A DNA stretch of 64,000 nucleotides, taken from positions 3,348,001-3,412,000 of the forward strand of contig BTPP01000003.1 of assembly GCA_037102815.1 (NCBI GenBank). The letters run 5' to 3'. The DNA is from Neurospora intermedia (Eukaryota; Ascomycota; Sordariomycetes; Sordariales; Sordariaceae). The position numbers were made by a program, and so were the translations under genes. Positions 10,675 through 22,200 of the stretch are shown piece by piece. Position 1 is the first letter of the stretch. Each line of letters opens with the position of its first letter. A model generated the notes under the pieces. It had not been told where the DNA came from. It ran no database searches and saw only the letters and a program-made list of their open reading frames with translations.

Positions 10675-11747
10675 TTACCGGTTCCAACGGTCCTCCATGT
10701 CAGGGGTGTCCCTATAATCCCGGTCATCCACCTCAAACTCGTCACGCCCCATGAGTCTGATACCTTCATCCTTGTTCTTCTTTCCGAAAAGACCCTTCTT
10801 CTTGCCCTTACCAAGGAGGTTGTAGCCCTTTCCACGGCCCATAACGCTACCAACGCCAATGCGTCTTAGCTTCCTGTTCATCAGGCAGGTACCGCATGAC
10901 ACGAGCAGGACGAAACCGACAACGGCGGGAATACCAATGTACAGGGCTGCGCCATCAGGAAGCTCGTTCTTGTGCTCGTGAAAGCGGCGGGTACGGACAA
11001 TGGTAACAGTGGGACCGCGGACCCAGTGGACTCGGTGGTCGTTGTGGTTCTTGGCGCCGAAACCAATGGTGATGTTGAGCGCATGCTGCTTCTTGTACTG
11101 CTTAGGAGAGAAGAGATTCTTCTTCACGTTCCACTCGTAGTAGCCCCAGCCGGAGGACATGTAGTCGGTAGCAAAGGCTTGGTCAGTGCCCTTCTGGTCG
11201 TAGAAGGCGACGATCTTGATGGAGGTGTTGTGCCCGAAATATTCGGGGTCCCAGGTAACTTTGAGGCAGAGATTGTCAGCTTTGTTCTGGTAATTCGGGA
11301 GGTTAAGGACAAGGAAGCAAATCACATACTGTGCTGGTCGGTGTTGATGGAAATGTTTTGCCCATGAGAAGGCTCGCAGAAAGGCGCATATGGACCATCT
11401 TTGTTATGGCACTGCTCGAAGGCGCCGCTCCCGGTCTTCTCGAATGGTGGCAACTCATCGTCGATGATGATCTCGTCGTCGGATGTGGGGACTGGGGCAG
11501 CAGAGATCACGGTCGGTGTACCGTCGATGGTAGTGAGCAAGGGGGTAACGGTAATGGGCCTGCCTCTATCGTTGACAGTGGTCCAAAGTGCTGTGAGGGC
11601 GGTGATATCTGGCGCAACGGCAGTGGCGGTAGAGGAACCAGTGATGGAAGCCTCGGTACTCTCAAAAACGCCCGCCGGCATGGCCGAACTCGTGCCCAAG
11701 AGCATGAGCCATGTGGCGGCGGAGAGAGCGGGAATGGTCGCAAGCAT
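10675..11747 (-). CDS. Single-pass secretory-pathway membrane protein, possibly PSG1-like
   Basis: Two exons, 11747-11330 and 11279-10675, predicted 340 aa. The protein begins with a signal peptide (about 1-23, ending SSAMPA). A Thr/Ser-rich lumenal region follows, with the motif APFCEPSHGQ near 120-130. Next come a beta-rich stretch containing KVTWDPEYFG, one transmembrane helix at about 250-271, and a Lys/Gly-rich cytosolic tail ending in acidic residues. The PFC-P-G and VTW-P-F pattern resembles fungal proteins related to yeast Psg1, which stabilises the plasma-membrane ATPase Pma1 in the Golgi; this match is from memory and tentative. The 50-nt intron needs an AAAG acceptor to keep phase, because the nearer CCAG gives a stop; the splice site is therefore less sure than the gene. 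An in-frame ATG at 11960 is possible but would hide the signal peptide. Confidence 0.75.
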
Positions 11748-12588
11748 TGTGCGGAAACGTGGGCCGTGGTCCGTATCAAGTCGTCGTTTTCCGCGATTGG
11801 ATGTATGTGTGGGTGGGGGACCAGTCGACGATGGGATGGAAGAGAGATGGGAGAAAAGAAAGAGAACCCGGGTCAGAGAGGATGAACTGCGCCAATTGAT
11901 CCGATCCGAGCGAGTCGGTGGAGCGCGATGTAGAAGCAGAGCTAAGAGCGGACACGCCAACGGGTGGATGACAAGGAACTGTTTCGGCTTCCGGGGAAGA
12001 AGGAGTGATGGGGAGAATTCAGCCGGGCGGACAGTCAGCGGCCGGTTGTCTTTCCAATCATTGTAGACCTAAGCAGCGGAAAGCGGCAAGACTTGTCGGA
12101 GATCACGGAGGTGATCTCAACTTTCTTGCGGACGAGGTCAAGAGGGTCCCGTCCCGTCCTTCTCGGGCCCTTCGTTCCCCAGGCGGCGCGCGACGGGCAG
12201 CGTCTTGGCAGGCGCTGTCCACCACTTCTAGCGCGAATTTGCGAAGCTCCAGTGGCATTGTTGAACCTGCATGTGCCGGGAGCCCGGGACAGCATCAGGT
12301 ACTTGCCAGGCCGGCAACCCGGACCAAGCGGACGCAAACCCCTGCATAAGCACATCCAACGGATCAATGCCAAGAATTCAATCGACTTTTCCATCGACAG
12401 GGGGTCGCGAAGACAATCAAGGGGTACCAACGAACAGGGGTAAAGTGTAAACACGACGAAAAGCCCCGAGGCTTTTCATGCCTACAACACCATCATTACA
12501 CATTTTCTGGTACAAAATGCCTTCGTTCAATTATCAACAAAAACAATTCAAACTGTCATATCCTTCCAAGCTTCCCAAATCACTGCCT
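11748..12588. other. Intergenic region
   Basis: About 840 bases between the signal-peptide protein start and the 3' end of the 2OG oxygenase gene, both on the minus strand. Open frames on both strands lack recognisable features. Likely promoter and 5' leader. Confidence 0.5.
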
Positions 12589-13811
12589 TCAAGAAACAGT
12601 GTTCTTGGCAACGATGCCCCGCGCAAACTCTCCAAAGGTAATGTGCTGCTCCATATCAACCTCATCGCCCAAGTTGGGCTGAGTGAACACGGCAAGCGTG
12701 TTGCGCGCAATCCTCCCGGCGCTCATCTCAGCCCGCGCACCCCGTACAAAGTGCGGCACCGCTTTGAACTTGCCGCCCGTGATGCGCTCCAAAGCCTCAC
12801 CCGTCTGAAAGGCGATGCAATCGCGGGGAATCTTGACCTGTACCGTCTGGCCCGTGCGGGACTTGATGTAGAGGCCGGCCTTCGGGTCTGGAGATGTAGG
12901 AAGCTCACCCAGAGGGGGTAGCGAGCCATTTACCGATGGGTTAGCAATCGGGGGCGTGGCCGCCTCGTCGACGAACATGGCGGAAGTCAGGCCGGTAAGA
13001 CACCCGTGGTCAAGATGGGTGGCGCACCAGTCGTCCTCATCGCCCTCCTCCTCCTTGTTGCTCTCCTTGCTGGCATCCGTCGCGGTGGCCTCCTCGGGGA
13101 AGTAGTGCAGGAGACGGGCCTTGGTGGTAGTCGAGGTCTTCACGACACCCTCTAGATAGCCAGCCGGATAGCCAGCAATTTGCTTCTCGGCAAATCGGTC
13201 GCAGGCACGCGCAACAAGGACGGCAACGTCGATAATCAAGCGACAGAGATCCTCAAAGGTAGGCTTGAATCCAGGTAGGGTGCTCTCCTGGGGCCACAGG
13301 TTGGGCGACAGGTATTCGGGGAAGTTATCGGGGTTGAACTCCTCCGTCGGCTTTGCGCAGGACAACGAAGGGTCAACATAAAAGGCGCAGTTGGCATAGT
13401 AGGAACCCTTCAAGTTGTCGACCTGGCCATTTTTCAAAGTCTCCTTGCCGAGCGACCAACCAGTCAGATACTTGGCCTTTTCGTTCTCGAGCCGGTCAAG
13501 TTCAGACTTGGGAAGGTTTCCAAGGTACGAGGAGTAAGACAGCAATCGGTGGCGCAGCTCAGCGAATTCCGCGGGGACATCCTTAACGACCAGGATGCCC
13601 AGTGAATCGGGACCAAACGCTTCCTCGAGTGCCTCCAGGGAGACAGTTCCTGTCAAGATGCCATGTCAGTAGAGTTATTTTACACTTGTCAACACTGATC
13701 TGTAGTCAGAGCGGCCGGCTTATAATTGGTAATTCGCTCGAGTGTGACGGGTAATCTACCGTTCTTCAAATCATTCAAAGATACCGTAACCGCGTGTGCA
13801 ATGGGCGCCAT
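12589..13811 (-). CDS. 2-oxoglutarate/Fe(II)-dependent oxygenase-like protein (isopenicillin N synthase/clavaminate synthase-like fold)
   Basis: Two exons, 13811-13760 and 13649-12589, giving 370 aa. The 110-nt intron (donor GTAGAT, acceptor TGACAG) joins SLNDLKNG to TVSLEALEEAFGPDSLGI, a smooth family-like N-terminus. The more obvious downstream donors give a stop or the wrong phase. The double-stranded beta-helix metal site is visible as H229-x-D231 (in ATHLDHGCLTG) and H317 (in AVPHFVRG). A Glu/Asp-rich insert at about 205-224 sits just before the HxD motif. Fungal members of this family are mostly uncharacterised and the substrate cannot be inferred. No signal peptide, so probably cytosolic. 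Divergent to the FRG1-like gene, with 582 bases between starts. Confidence 0.85.
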
Positions 13812-14393
13812 TTTTATAAGTGGTCGAAAGATAAACTGTTGAACAAACCGTTCAGATACTAAAGCGATCAAGGAAAGCCGTCGCCGCAAAAGAGGATCAA
13901 AGGTCTGACTTGTATTACCTCGTAAAATTTTCTGTTTCTAAACAACTTACGTATCATCTGGATCTTATAAGATACTCAAGGAACCAACCAAGTCGATGGC
14001 CGACGCTAACCATTCCCGAGCCGCTCAGAGTCTGCCAAAGCCTTACGGACCTGCTTGACAAGGGAAGTGGGCCCGGCCGATAGATGGGGCATGAGTGGGG
14101 GCCCGGCCGGCTCCAACGGGCATTTCCGGGCCTTCCACTACCGCACCCCGAAGCGGGGTTTGCCCAGCAAGCACGATGGGGCAGAGACCGTTGGATTTCT
14201 TATCAATAAGAATTCGATCTTATCTACCTCTAGGTAGGTACCTAGGTATGTACTATGTAGGTACGACTATGGACTTGTCTTGTTTCCATCATCGTCGGTC
14301 GGATCGGTCACGTCAACACACGCGCTCGCTTGAACCATAACTTTCGATAGCAGACGGCAAAACATCCACATACAGTCCGACGGAGCATTAAAT
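13812..14393. other. Divergent promoter region with TAGGTA-type repeats
   Basis: Between the 2OG oxygenase (minus) and the FRG1-like gene (plus). At about 14229-14263 it holds a run of overlapping TAGGTA/TACCTA units, a motif that recurs in many intergenic regions of this window. No gene seen. Confidence 0.55.
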
Positions 14394-15372
14394 ATGGTGA
14401 AACCACTCACCTTCAAGGGCGACAAAAAGGCCAAAAAGAGAAAACGCACAACAGCGGACCAAAACGACGATGACGTTCCAGAACGGCAAAAGAAGCAATT
14501 CAAAGAATCAGCCACCAGCTCCGATATCACCACTACTGCTGCCGCCGCTTCCAATGAAGAAATAGAAGGCGAGGAACACGACGACAGCTGGGTATCTGCC
14601 GACACGCCCTCCGACGTATCTGGTCCCATCATGTTCGTCCTCCCGACCGAGCCTCCGACTGCGCTCGCCTGCGACGTCACGGGCAAGGTGTTTACTTTGC
14701 CCATTGAGAATATTGTGGACGGCAACCCGGCGACAGCGGAACCGCACGATGTGAGGCAGGTGTGGGTGGCGAATAAGATTGTGGGAACGGAGAATTATAG
14801 GTTTAAAGGGCATCATGGGAAGTACGTCATAATCAAAGTTTCCCTTGAGAAGCCCCCTTCATCTTTCCCGATTCCGACCAAGACTCGTCCTATCCGAATA
14901 ACTATTAATCGGTTCTCCCTGCGACTTTATTAGGTACCTAAGCTGCGACAAAATCGGTCTCTTCACCGCTAACTCCGATGCCATCACCTCCCTCGAATCC
15001 TTCACCATAATCCCGACCTTCGATACGCCTGGCACCTTTCAAATTCAAACGTTACGGGAAACATTCTTGACAGTCCGCGCATCGAAGTCATCAAAAGCTA
15101 ACGCGGCACCTGAGGTGCGCGGCGATGCGACAGAGATCTCGTTCGACTCGACGCTGCGAATCCGGATGCAGGCGCGGTTTAAGCCGCGGATCAAGGCGTC
15201 GAAGGAGGAGAAGGCGCGGGAGAAGATTAGCCGGCGCGAGCTAGAGGAGGCGGTGGGGAGGAGATTGGAGGAGGACGAAGTGAAGAAATTGAAGAGGGCG
15301 AGGAGGGAGGGTAATTATCATGAGGTCATGTTAGATTTGAAAGTGAAGGGGAAACACGATAAGTATGGTTAA
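14394..15372 (+). CDS. FRG1-like protein
   Basis: Two exons, 14394-14821 and 14934-15372, giving 288 aa. The 112-nt intron (GTACGT...TTATTAG) joins HHGK to YLSCDKIGL. The protein starts with MVKPLTFKGDKK and a Lys/Arg-rich likely nuclear-localisation stretch, as in FRG1. An acidic, low-complexity linker follows, then the FRG1/fascin-like beta-trefoil domain from about residue 75 (VWVANKIVGTENYRFKGHHG, then FETLR-like FQIQTLRETFLTVR). A charged helical tail closes the protein. FRG1 in animals is linked to nuclear RNA processing and actin bundling; the function in fungi is not settled. The second exon is weak in a simple ORF view because it has no early ATG. Confidence 0.85.
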
Positions 15373-15965
15373 GGGGGCAAGCAGATGTGAAGAGAGACGG
15401 GGCTTGCTGGTCACGCGCGCGGGGGCGCATTTCAAACCTACGATGGCATGAGACTTACACGATACCCAAGAAAATATGATTTTATCTGATTAGCTGGAAT
15501 TTATTGGTCGGACTATAAGACTACACTACGTATCTTCCAGTGATGATTCTATAACACGTTGTAAGCAGCGCAAGAGGGAAGGAGTGACATTGAAGTTGCA
15601 CTATGTTTCGGCAAGAAGAGGGCTGGAAAGCAACAATAACTTGATACACCAAGTACAGTCCTTGATCTAACTCGCCTTACGCCATACAACGCCGTAAAAC
15701 CACTTGACCGCAAACTTCCTTGGGCTCTATCCGATCAGGCCATCATAAAAATTGGAAAAACTATTTGGAGAAAAAAAGGAAAAATGAAAGATCAACAAAA
15801 AGACAAGAAAAGAAAAGTCCAAGATGTGAAGCAAAAACCCATGCCCAATGGAATGGAAGCCAATAAAAAGTCAACCATAAACGCCGCTAAACCATGCTAA
15901 GAGTATTATTTTGTTACAATAAGTATTCAAGAACAGGAAGTGAAGAAAGAGATGACGGGGTCGAC
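15373..15965. other. Intergenic region between convergent genes
   Basis: 3' flanks of the FRG1-like gene and of rlmA. AT-rich and A-rich in parts (15760-15840). No gene or repeat found. Confidence 0.5.
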
Positions 15966-17972
15966 CTAAGATTCGAGCCGCATCCGTTTAGCATCTTGAT
16001 TGTTCCCAGTGTCATTCTCGGGCCCGGTACTTTTCGTCTCGGGGCTCTTCCTCTTCAGTGGAGTGGGATCGTCTCTCAAAAACGATGGCCCGGTTCCGTT
16101 CACAGGCGTGGCAAAGTTCAATGGACTAGGAAGCGTGTTGCTCTCCGCGCTGATGCCATATCCCCATTCAGGATAGAATCTGCTCGGACTAGGCAGCAGA
16201 TCGCCCAGAAATCGAGATGGGAGAGCAGAAACGGGAGTGTCGATGTTCATATTGTTGTTGTGCTGAATTGTTGATCGAGGGGCAAAGGGATTAGGTGGTC
16301 CTGTGGCACCTGCAGAAGGTAGATTGGAGGCCGATGGTGACGGTGGTGGAAGTACAGAGCCGGTCTTTAGCGGTTGCGGAGCGGAGTCCGTTGTGGTTGT
16401 AACACGAGGAGAACTTGCCGACCCAGCAGCGCTTCCGCTATCCGAGTCGTCCGGAATCTGCACCTTAAGCCGCGGTCGCAATGGTCCACCTCCCACACGT
16501 AGGTGTTGGGGCCGGGATGGCGGAGGAAGCGTCGATTGTGAGATTACCGTCAATGAATTCGTTCTTTGAGCCGACCCCTGGCCATGTGCACTGGAGAGCT
16601 GGATAGATGGTGTAGAGGTATTAGGCTTAGACACGTTACCGCCATCGACAGACTGCGACCGATTGTTTGGCGACTCGGACTTGATATCCGGACGGAACGC
16701 GGCAAAATGCTGTGACAGAATAGACTTGTTCTCTGGTTCGATTGGCGTAAAGACACTGCCCTGCCCAGGGTTCTTGACCGATGTATTCAGCGCGGGGATC
16801 AGCCGGCGTGGCCTCTCCATGGACTCTGGCTTTGGCGGTGCAGGGGGTTGAAGGTTTTGATTAGGCATAGACTGAGGTTGTTGCTGCTGGTGACGGTGCT
16901 GCTGCTGCTGCTGAGGCGGTTGAGCTGGCTGTGGCGGAGGAGGCGACATATTTGCGCTCGGTAGCCGCTGCGGCTGCTGTGGAAGCTGGGCTTGGTGAAC
17001 TTGAGGAGAGGCAGAATGGCGATGTACTTGTTGCTGCGGGATCTGCGGTTGGAGAAGTTCAGGCGGGGACGTAGAATGGCGATGTGCTGGATGTGGTGGC
17101 GGTTGAGACACAAAAGTCGGAGGAAGAGGCGATCTTCTCTGGTCCTCGAACTGTTGCATGGAATGAGCAGGCGGTTGAGACGGCTGGAAGGGATACTGGG
17201 GATGCAACTGTGTGGGAAGACCGTGAGTAGGCGCCATGGTAGCAGGTGGTTGTGGGTTGTAGATGGGAGGCGATGGCACAAAGGCGCTCCTATTTTGAAG
17301 TTCCTGGGCGACTCCCGCAGGACGGACCGGCTGCCCGGGCCTCAGCCTTCGGATATCGTTGACAGATGGTGGCCGAGCGACGAAGGGCGGCTGGGGAGTA
17401 TGGGCGCGGCTCATTTGATGTCCCGGCTGAGGCCCGAACGCGCCGTTTGGTACTGGGGGTGAGTCCGACAGACTTGTGTGCCGGAGAAAGGGGTATGATA
17501 CTGGCGGGTTCGGTTGGTACATCATATGTTGTTCCCCTTGCGAATTAGTCCCATTCTCGTCATCGTCGTCATCGTCGTCGGCGCCACCATTGAAATCAGA
17601 AGGGCCTTTGTGCTCATTAGGTCCTCCGTGCTGTACGGTGTATCATGGTAAGTACTTGATGTCGAAAGAAACAATCTTCTTGGGGTCTGCTTACGTAGGT
17701 ATATCGTTGTAGTATATCGCGAATATTACTGGATGAATATTCGTACAGCTTTTTGTTGTTGCCGAAGATAATGACGGCAACGTCGACAGAGCACAGGACG
17801 GAAAGCTCATGGGCTTTCTTGAATAAACCCCCTTTGCGCTTCAAGAATGTTCTGTATGTTCCGGAGCATCAGTATCAGCTACAATGGAGCATTTTCCACC
17901 GAGGTTGAAAGCTTACACGGAGCGATTCCTGTCATCCTTAATGGCCTTGATTTCTATCTTCCTCCTGCCCAT
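15966..17972 (-). CDS. rlmA: MADS-box transcription factor of the RLM1/RlmA (MEF2-type) family
   Basis: Three exons: 17972-17917, 17851-17695 and 17630-15966, giving 625 aa. The first exon is 56 nt and encodes [18 protein letters not shown] plus part of Val19. Joining exon 2 gives the complete MEF2-type MADS box (residues 1 to about 60, with [20 protein letters not shown]) and the start of its extension ([11 protein letters not shown]). Exon 3 begins [13 protein letters not shown] and then an Asp run. The long C-terminal part is rich in Pro, Gln and Ser with a histidine/glutamine tract, typical of an activation region. Near the C-terminus lies a conserved-looking block with [10 protein letters not shown]. 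In yeast and Aspergillus, RLM1/RlmA is the nuclear target of the cell-wall-integrity MAP kinase; that role is inferred. About 6.9 kb without a clear gene lies upstream. Confidence 0.92.
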
Positions 17973-18879
17973 CTTGGCGAGGTGTATGTGCAGAGCACTG
18001 CGATCAGATCAATACAGGTGTGATTCTCTCGGGGCCACGGAAGTGGTGTCTCGTATCAGTTATCAACACGATGGATTCGACAAAACAGCAACGTGCAAGT
18101 GGTGAGAGACAACGCGTTGGGAAGTCGGGATGTCGTCGGATGTTTGTAATTGACAGCGCCGAGTATGCGGTCCTCGGGTCGGAACGGGAGTGATTCGATC
18201 TGATGATGCTGTGGAGGCACAATTGGCATATATATGCGACTGGCACTATGTCGACGCTTGCAGTGAAAGAACAAGCAAAGGCCTATCGATGGCCAAGGAC
18301 AACGAAATTGATGCAGAAGCTGGATGTGCTGCTAATGGAGGATTCGGGGAGGACGTCTGCCAGAAGAGTGAAGTCGTCAACACCACCGGCAAGGTCGACA
18401 GCTCTTCGTCGGCAGCCGGTATCTGGATATAAAATATCTAGCAATGCAAAGGATGTTCGAAGACGTTGTAGTACTGCAGTACCTTGCGGCGCCGGTCGAT
18501 GCAGATGAGGCTGGCTTGATGATGCTAATAATAGATCGTCTTCTTCACGTTCACACGCAAGTTGGGGGAAAGAGGACAGACGAGCGACGGGAGTGCGCGA
18601 AGGGGGGAGAGCCCAGGGCCTGGGGCACCGCTGCACTAGTACCTCCTAACACACAGTTCGGCTGGGGATGAACTGTGACGGACCTACCCATTCAAGCCAC
18701 TACCGTAGGTTGTGGAGGGGGGTGGAGGGTCCGGTCCCTTGGGTGCCCTGCCGTGGAGCGTGGGTGCCACGGTGCTTACCTATGTAGTGTACACTAGGGT
18801 AGGTACTGTAGCAGCCGGAGCGAGGTGGATACCACACCACCCAGGAAGGGACACCTACATCAACTGCAATCACAACGAA
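17973..18879. other. Upstream region of rlmA
   Basis: Near flank of rlmA, probably promoter and 5' leader. Open frames here overlap each other on both strands and show no domain or splice pattern. A TAGGTA-type cluster with the palindrome-like GTGTACAC lies at about 18778-18810. Confidence 0.5.
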
Positions 18880-19228
18880 GGCGAACCGGATAAATCGACT
18901 GTGTTGGATAGATAAATCGACTGTGTGGCCATTCGCGGGCTGCCCCCAAGGTTAGTGTTAGGGTTAGCGGTTAGGGTTAGGTGTTAGGGTTAGTTCCGGG
19001 GGTGCAGGGGGCCGGCGAGAGGCCCCCGCATATGAATGAGAGTTCCAAGTTTTAGAAAAGGTAATTTTGAGCTCTCGTTGTCGTGGTTCGAAGTGATGTC
19101 TTTTGGTGATGGTTGCTGCTGCGCCAGATGGATGCCCAGAAATGCCAAGCTTTGGGTCTTGGCTGTCAGTTTGTATGGGCTCCACACAGCGGATTCATCT
19201 GGGCACACAGTCGATTTATCCGGCTCGA
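18880..19228. repeat. Fold-back inverted repeat enclosing a telomeric repeat tract
   Basis: The 19-mer ccggataaatcgactgtgt lies at 18886-18904, and its exact inverse at 19205-19223. Each arm carries a second, diverged copy of the same word: gataaatcgactgtgtgg at 18911-18928, and its inverse with a few changes at about 19182-19199. The arms are therefore about 45 bases each, made of two related units, and about 250 bases apart. The spacer holds the telomere-like tract. No transposase frame is present. It could be a small non-autonomous element or a rearrangement scar; the copy number elsewhere is unknown. Confidence 0.65.
18950..18993 (+). repeat. Interstitial telomere-type repeat (degenerate TTAGGG)
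   Basis: About seven consecutive GGTTAG-like units with small spacing errors (for example ggttagggttag at 18969-18980). TTAGGG is the telomere repeat of most filamentous ascomycetes. The tract is internal, flanked by unique sequence on both sides, so it is not a chromosome end in this assembly. Confidence 0.85.
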
Positions 19229-22200
19229 ACGAAGGAAGTCGAGGGACACACGAGTCAGGTCTTGGCGGACAAGGCTCTCCTTCATCTCTCATCCCCGACA
19301 GGCTCCATTCCATGCGTTGGTTTTCGTTCTTCTGCCCATCTGGCACGTCTTACTCTGGCCTGTATTTGCGCCGGAAGTTTGGACGAGAGGACGAACGTGA
19401 AAGCCCAAAACACCCCGCAACTGGTTGATACCCTTCCGTCAGCCAGCCGACGCCATCTCGCTTCACGCTTCAGGGACACTGTGACAGACATGCACAGTAA
19501 ACAGAGTTTAGCCCGTTCCCGTGGAAAATCGAGCCGCATTTACCTAGGCTTGGATTTCCAGGACAACAAAGGACGCCTTTCGACTTGGTCAATTCCTGGG
19601 GAAGACAGAAGAATGCAAGGTTTGGGTTGTAGTACGAAGATCGATTAAGAAGCCGATTGTTTCGTTGCGGATGAAACATAGAGCGTCTGTGAGAACATTC
19701 CTTCGTTTTACCCCCCGAAACGCCCCTCACGTGCACAAACCAGCCTTTTAACCTCCCAGTAAACCGCCTCCTCGCCATGTCTGCTCGAAGTCGTGCTAAA
19801 AGATTGCGTGCGTCTTTCACTGTCGGTGTAACCAGGGTTCAATGACATGCAACGAGGGGGGATAGGGTACGACATATTTTGTTGCTCGATGAATTGACTA
19901 ACCTCGAGCTAACCTCGCTCCGCAACATGGATGTCGATCAAAAGCCTGCACTAATTTGCCGGAACGATCTGATATCACCCATTCAACCACCCCGGCTCAC
20001 CAGTGAAAATGAAACGAACGAATTACTTTGCCAGCACTGGCGATGTCAACAAGTATGTGTCTCCTTTTGCCTTCTGCTAACCAATTCTCAGCGCGTTATA
20101 GCACATGCGCGTTTGGCCATAGCTTTGTTGAGGTTGAAGTCGCTGTCACAGTGCGACGACTGGCGATGCTACCCCTGGTCATCCAAATGCTTGGATCGGT
20201 TCGTCCCAGCTCTCTCCTCCCGGCCTTCAGCCCGGTACGTACCCTCGTGGACGTCTCGGTATGCAAGAGAGGTACATACTACGTGCAGACAGCATGACGG
20301 CCCCGGCCCCCGGGATGTCTCGGACTTCATACATGCTGTACGTACGACGTCCTCCGGGTCATATTGGAGCTTTCATATCGACAGCTGCGTAACACAGGAC
20401 TTTTCGTTCTTGACAATTAGTTGCTTCCATGTCCTTAGATGTCGGCTCAACGTTGAATGTGCTCTCCAGATCGATCAAAACGGAGGCCAATTCACGAAGA
20501 AGGTGTTTACGTCTATCTACCCACGGATTTTGTAATGTCAAGGTTTACAACTGCAAAGAGCCGAGGCCACAAAATACTCATCTTGTAACAAGGAGAATGA
20601 CAAAAGTTTCCATGCCATTAGAGATGCTAGTTGTCGCCGTTGTTGACAGATTTACCCATATCTGCAGGGTTTCATTCAGAAAGAAAGCTCGTCATATCTA
20701 AAACTACTACATCTTAGGCATGACTCCGAATACATCAATAGAGACATAATGATTTATTCCCCCCACCCCCTCCCACCAAAAAAATGAGGTGGTTTTTTTT
20801 TCTAAGGGTTTCTTTTCCTTTTGGGTCTAGTGGCAGTGACTACCTCTCTGTGATTGTTCATACAGTAGCACAGGGCTATTTCAAACCACAGATTTGATTA
20901 TGGCCCATGATATGTCCAAGTCATCAATTTCTTCCAAGACATCAGGCTCTCTCGACTTAGGCGCTGTCGCTTTAAGTTCATGAAGACAATGTATACCTGC
21001 TTGGAAGAGAGAAACCATTGTCAATACATGGAACCCGAGACACTAAGAGAGGACCTGCGCAGCGTTTCATCACAAGGTACACAAAGTCCCAGAGAGATTG
21101 ATAAGTGAAAGTTAGCATGGATGGTGACATTTATCGTAGAAATCTGCTAAAACCTTGGAGAAGGGGGGTAAAAACAAGTCGGCCTGGTCACGGCGACCAG
21201 CTGGCAGAGGGTCAAGCCTATGGTCGTCAAGCTGCATCAGAACTTACCTTTCTCCGATGACGTCGCGGGGTGGCTGTTGATGGTCCCCTTCCCCAGCGGA
21301 CTTGGCTCCGTCGAAAGCTCTAAAAGAGCTGGGATATCTGGAATCCGGAACCATGCGACAGCCGAGACAGTCGCGTTCATGATCACATTACTAAAGTCAT
21401 AACTCTGCACTGTTGACTTACCTAAATGACATCCTTCTTTTGCCCATCCTCTCATGTCCGTCTTCTGGATGTTTCGAAAGTCTGGCCAGCCCATGGGAGA
21501 TTCCCACTACATAGACAAGCGACGACGAGCCAGTATTCTAAGCGAGGTGTTGATCGATCGTCTACTCTCGGGTTGTCGGAACCGGAACCATGTCATTGTG
21601 CAACGATGCAAGGAGACCGCAACGGTTCACGATGTGACGCATGCACATTGCTGCACAGCACTCCTCCCCCCCCCCCCCCCCTTCGCAGTCACGAAACGAC
21701 ACGCCATCTTGTTCCTCTAATTGGCCAGTTGCCGTGGGTGGGAATTAGCCCACATTAGAGCTACAAGCGCCCAAGTGGGCTAAAAGCTCTCATTGGGTAA
21801 GCCAAGATTTATCCCACTTTCGGAATCTGACCGGGCTCCGCTAGAAATGATCTATTTTTAACTTATTTTTAGCACTTCGCACGGGCTGTATCAATCTTTG
21901 ATACACTGCACCGTCAGCACCCATCTATTCCACACTCCGCAGTGTCACCTACAATGTCAATCTACCCCAACGAAAGTTTCTTTTTGCTCACTTGTTGCCC
22001 AACACAACACCCTCTTGTTCCGATGCCCGGCATTGGCGTTAGATGACCCTGGATTTTGAGTTTTGCACCTTCCATATCTGTCTTCTACCAGGATTCAAAT
22101 CATCTTCCCCGATTATTTCAGGAACGTCCATCTTTTCAATCTGCAAGAAGGAGGAGCTGAGTGTTACCTTTCTCCAAATCATCGTCGTTCTTTCCCATCA

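Noticed and set aside
6672-13811. Possible secondary-metabolite cluster (DHA2 transporter plus 2OG oxygenase)
   Set aside because: No polyketide synthase, NRPS, terpene or RiPP core gene and no pathway-specific regulator lies between or beside them; neighbours are TFIIS and an FRG1-like protein.
19879-20535. 218-codon plus-strand frame in the gene-poor block
   Set aside because: Residue pattern is Cys/Ser/Arg-rich with no domain, signal or membrane segment; such a frame is expected by chance over several kilobases.
20773-20801. CCACC/GGTGG hairpin followed by nine T, resembling a bacterial terminator
   Set aside because: Stem of only five pairs, no RNA gene upstream, and eukaryotic Pol II does not use such signals. 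Probably chance in low-complexity sequence.
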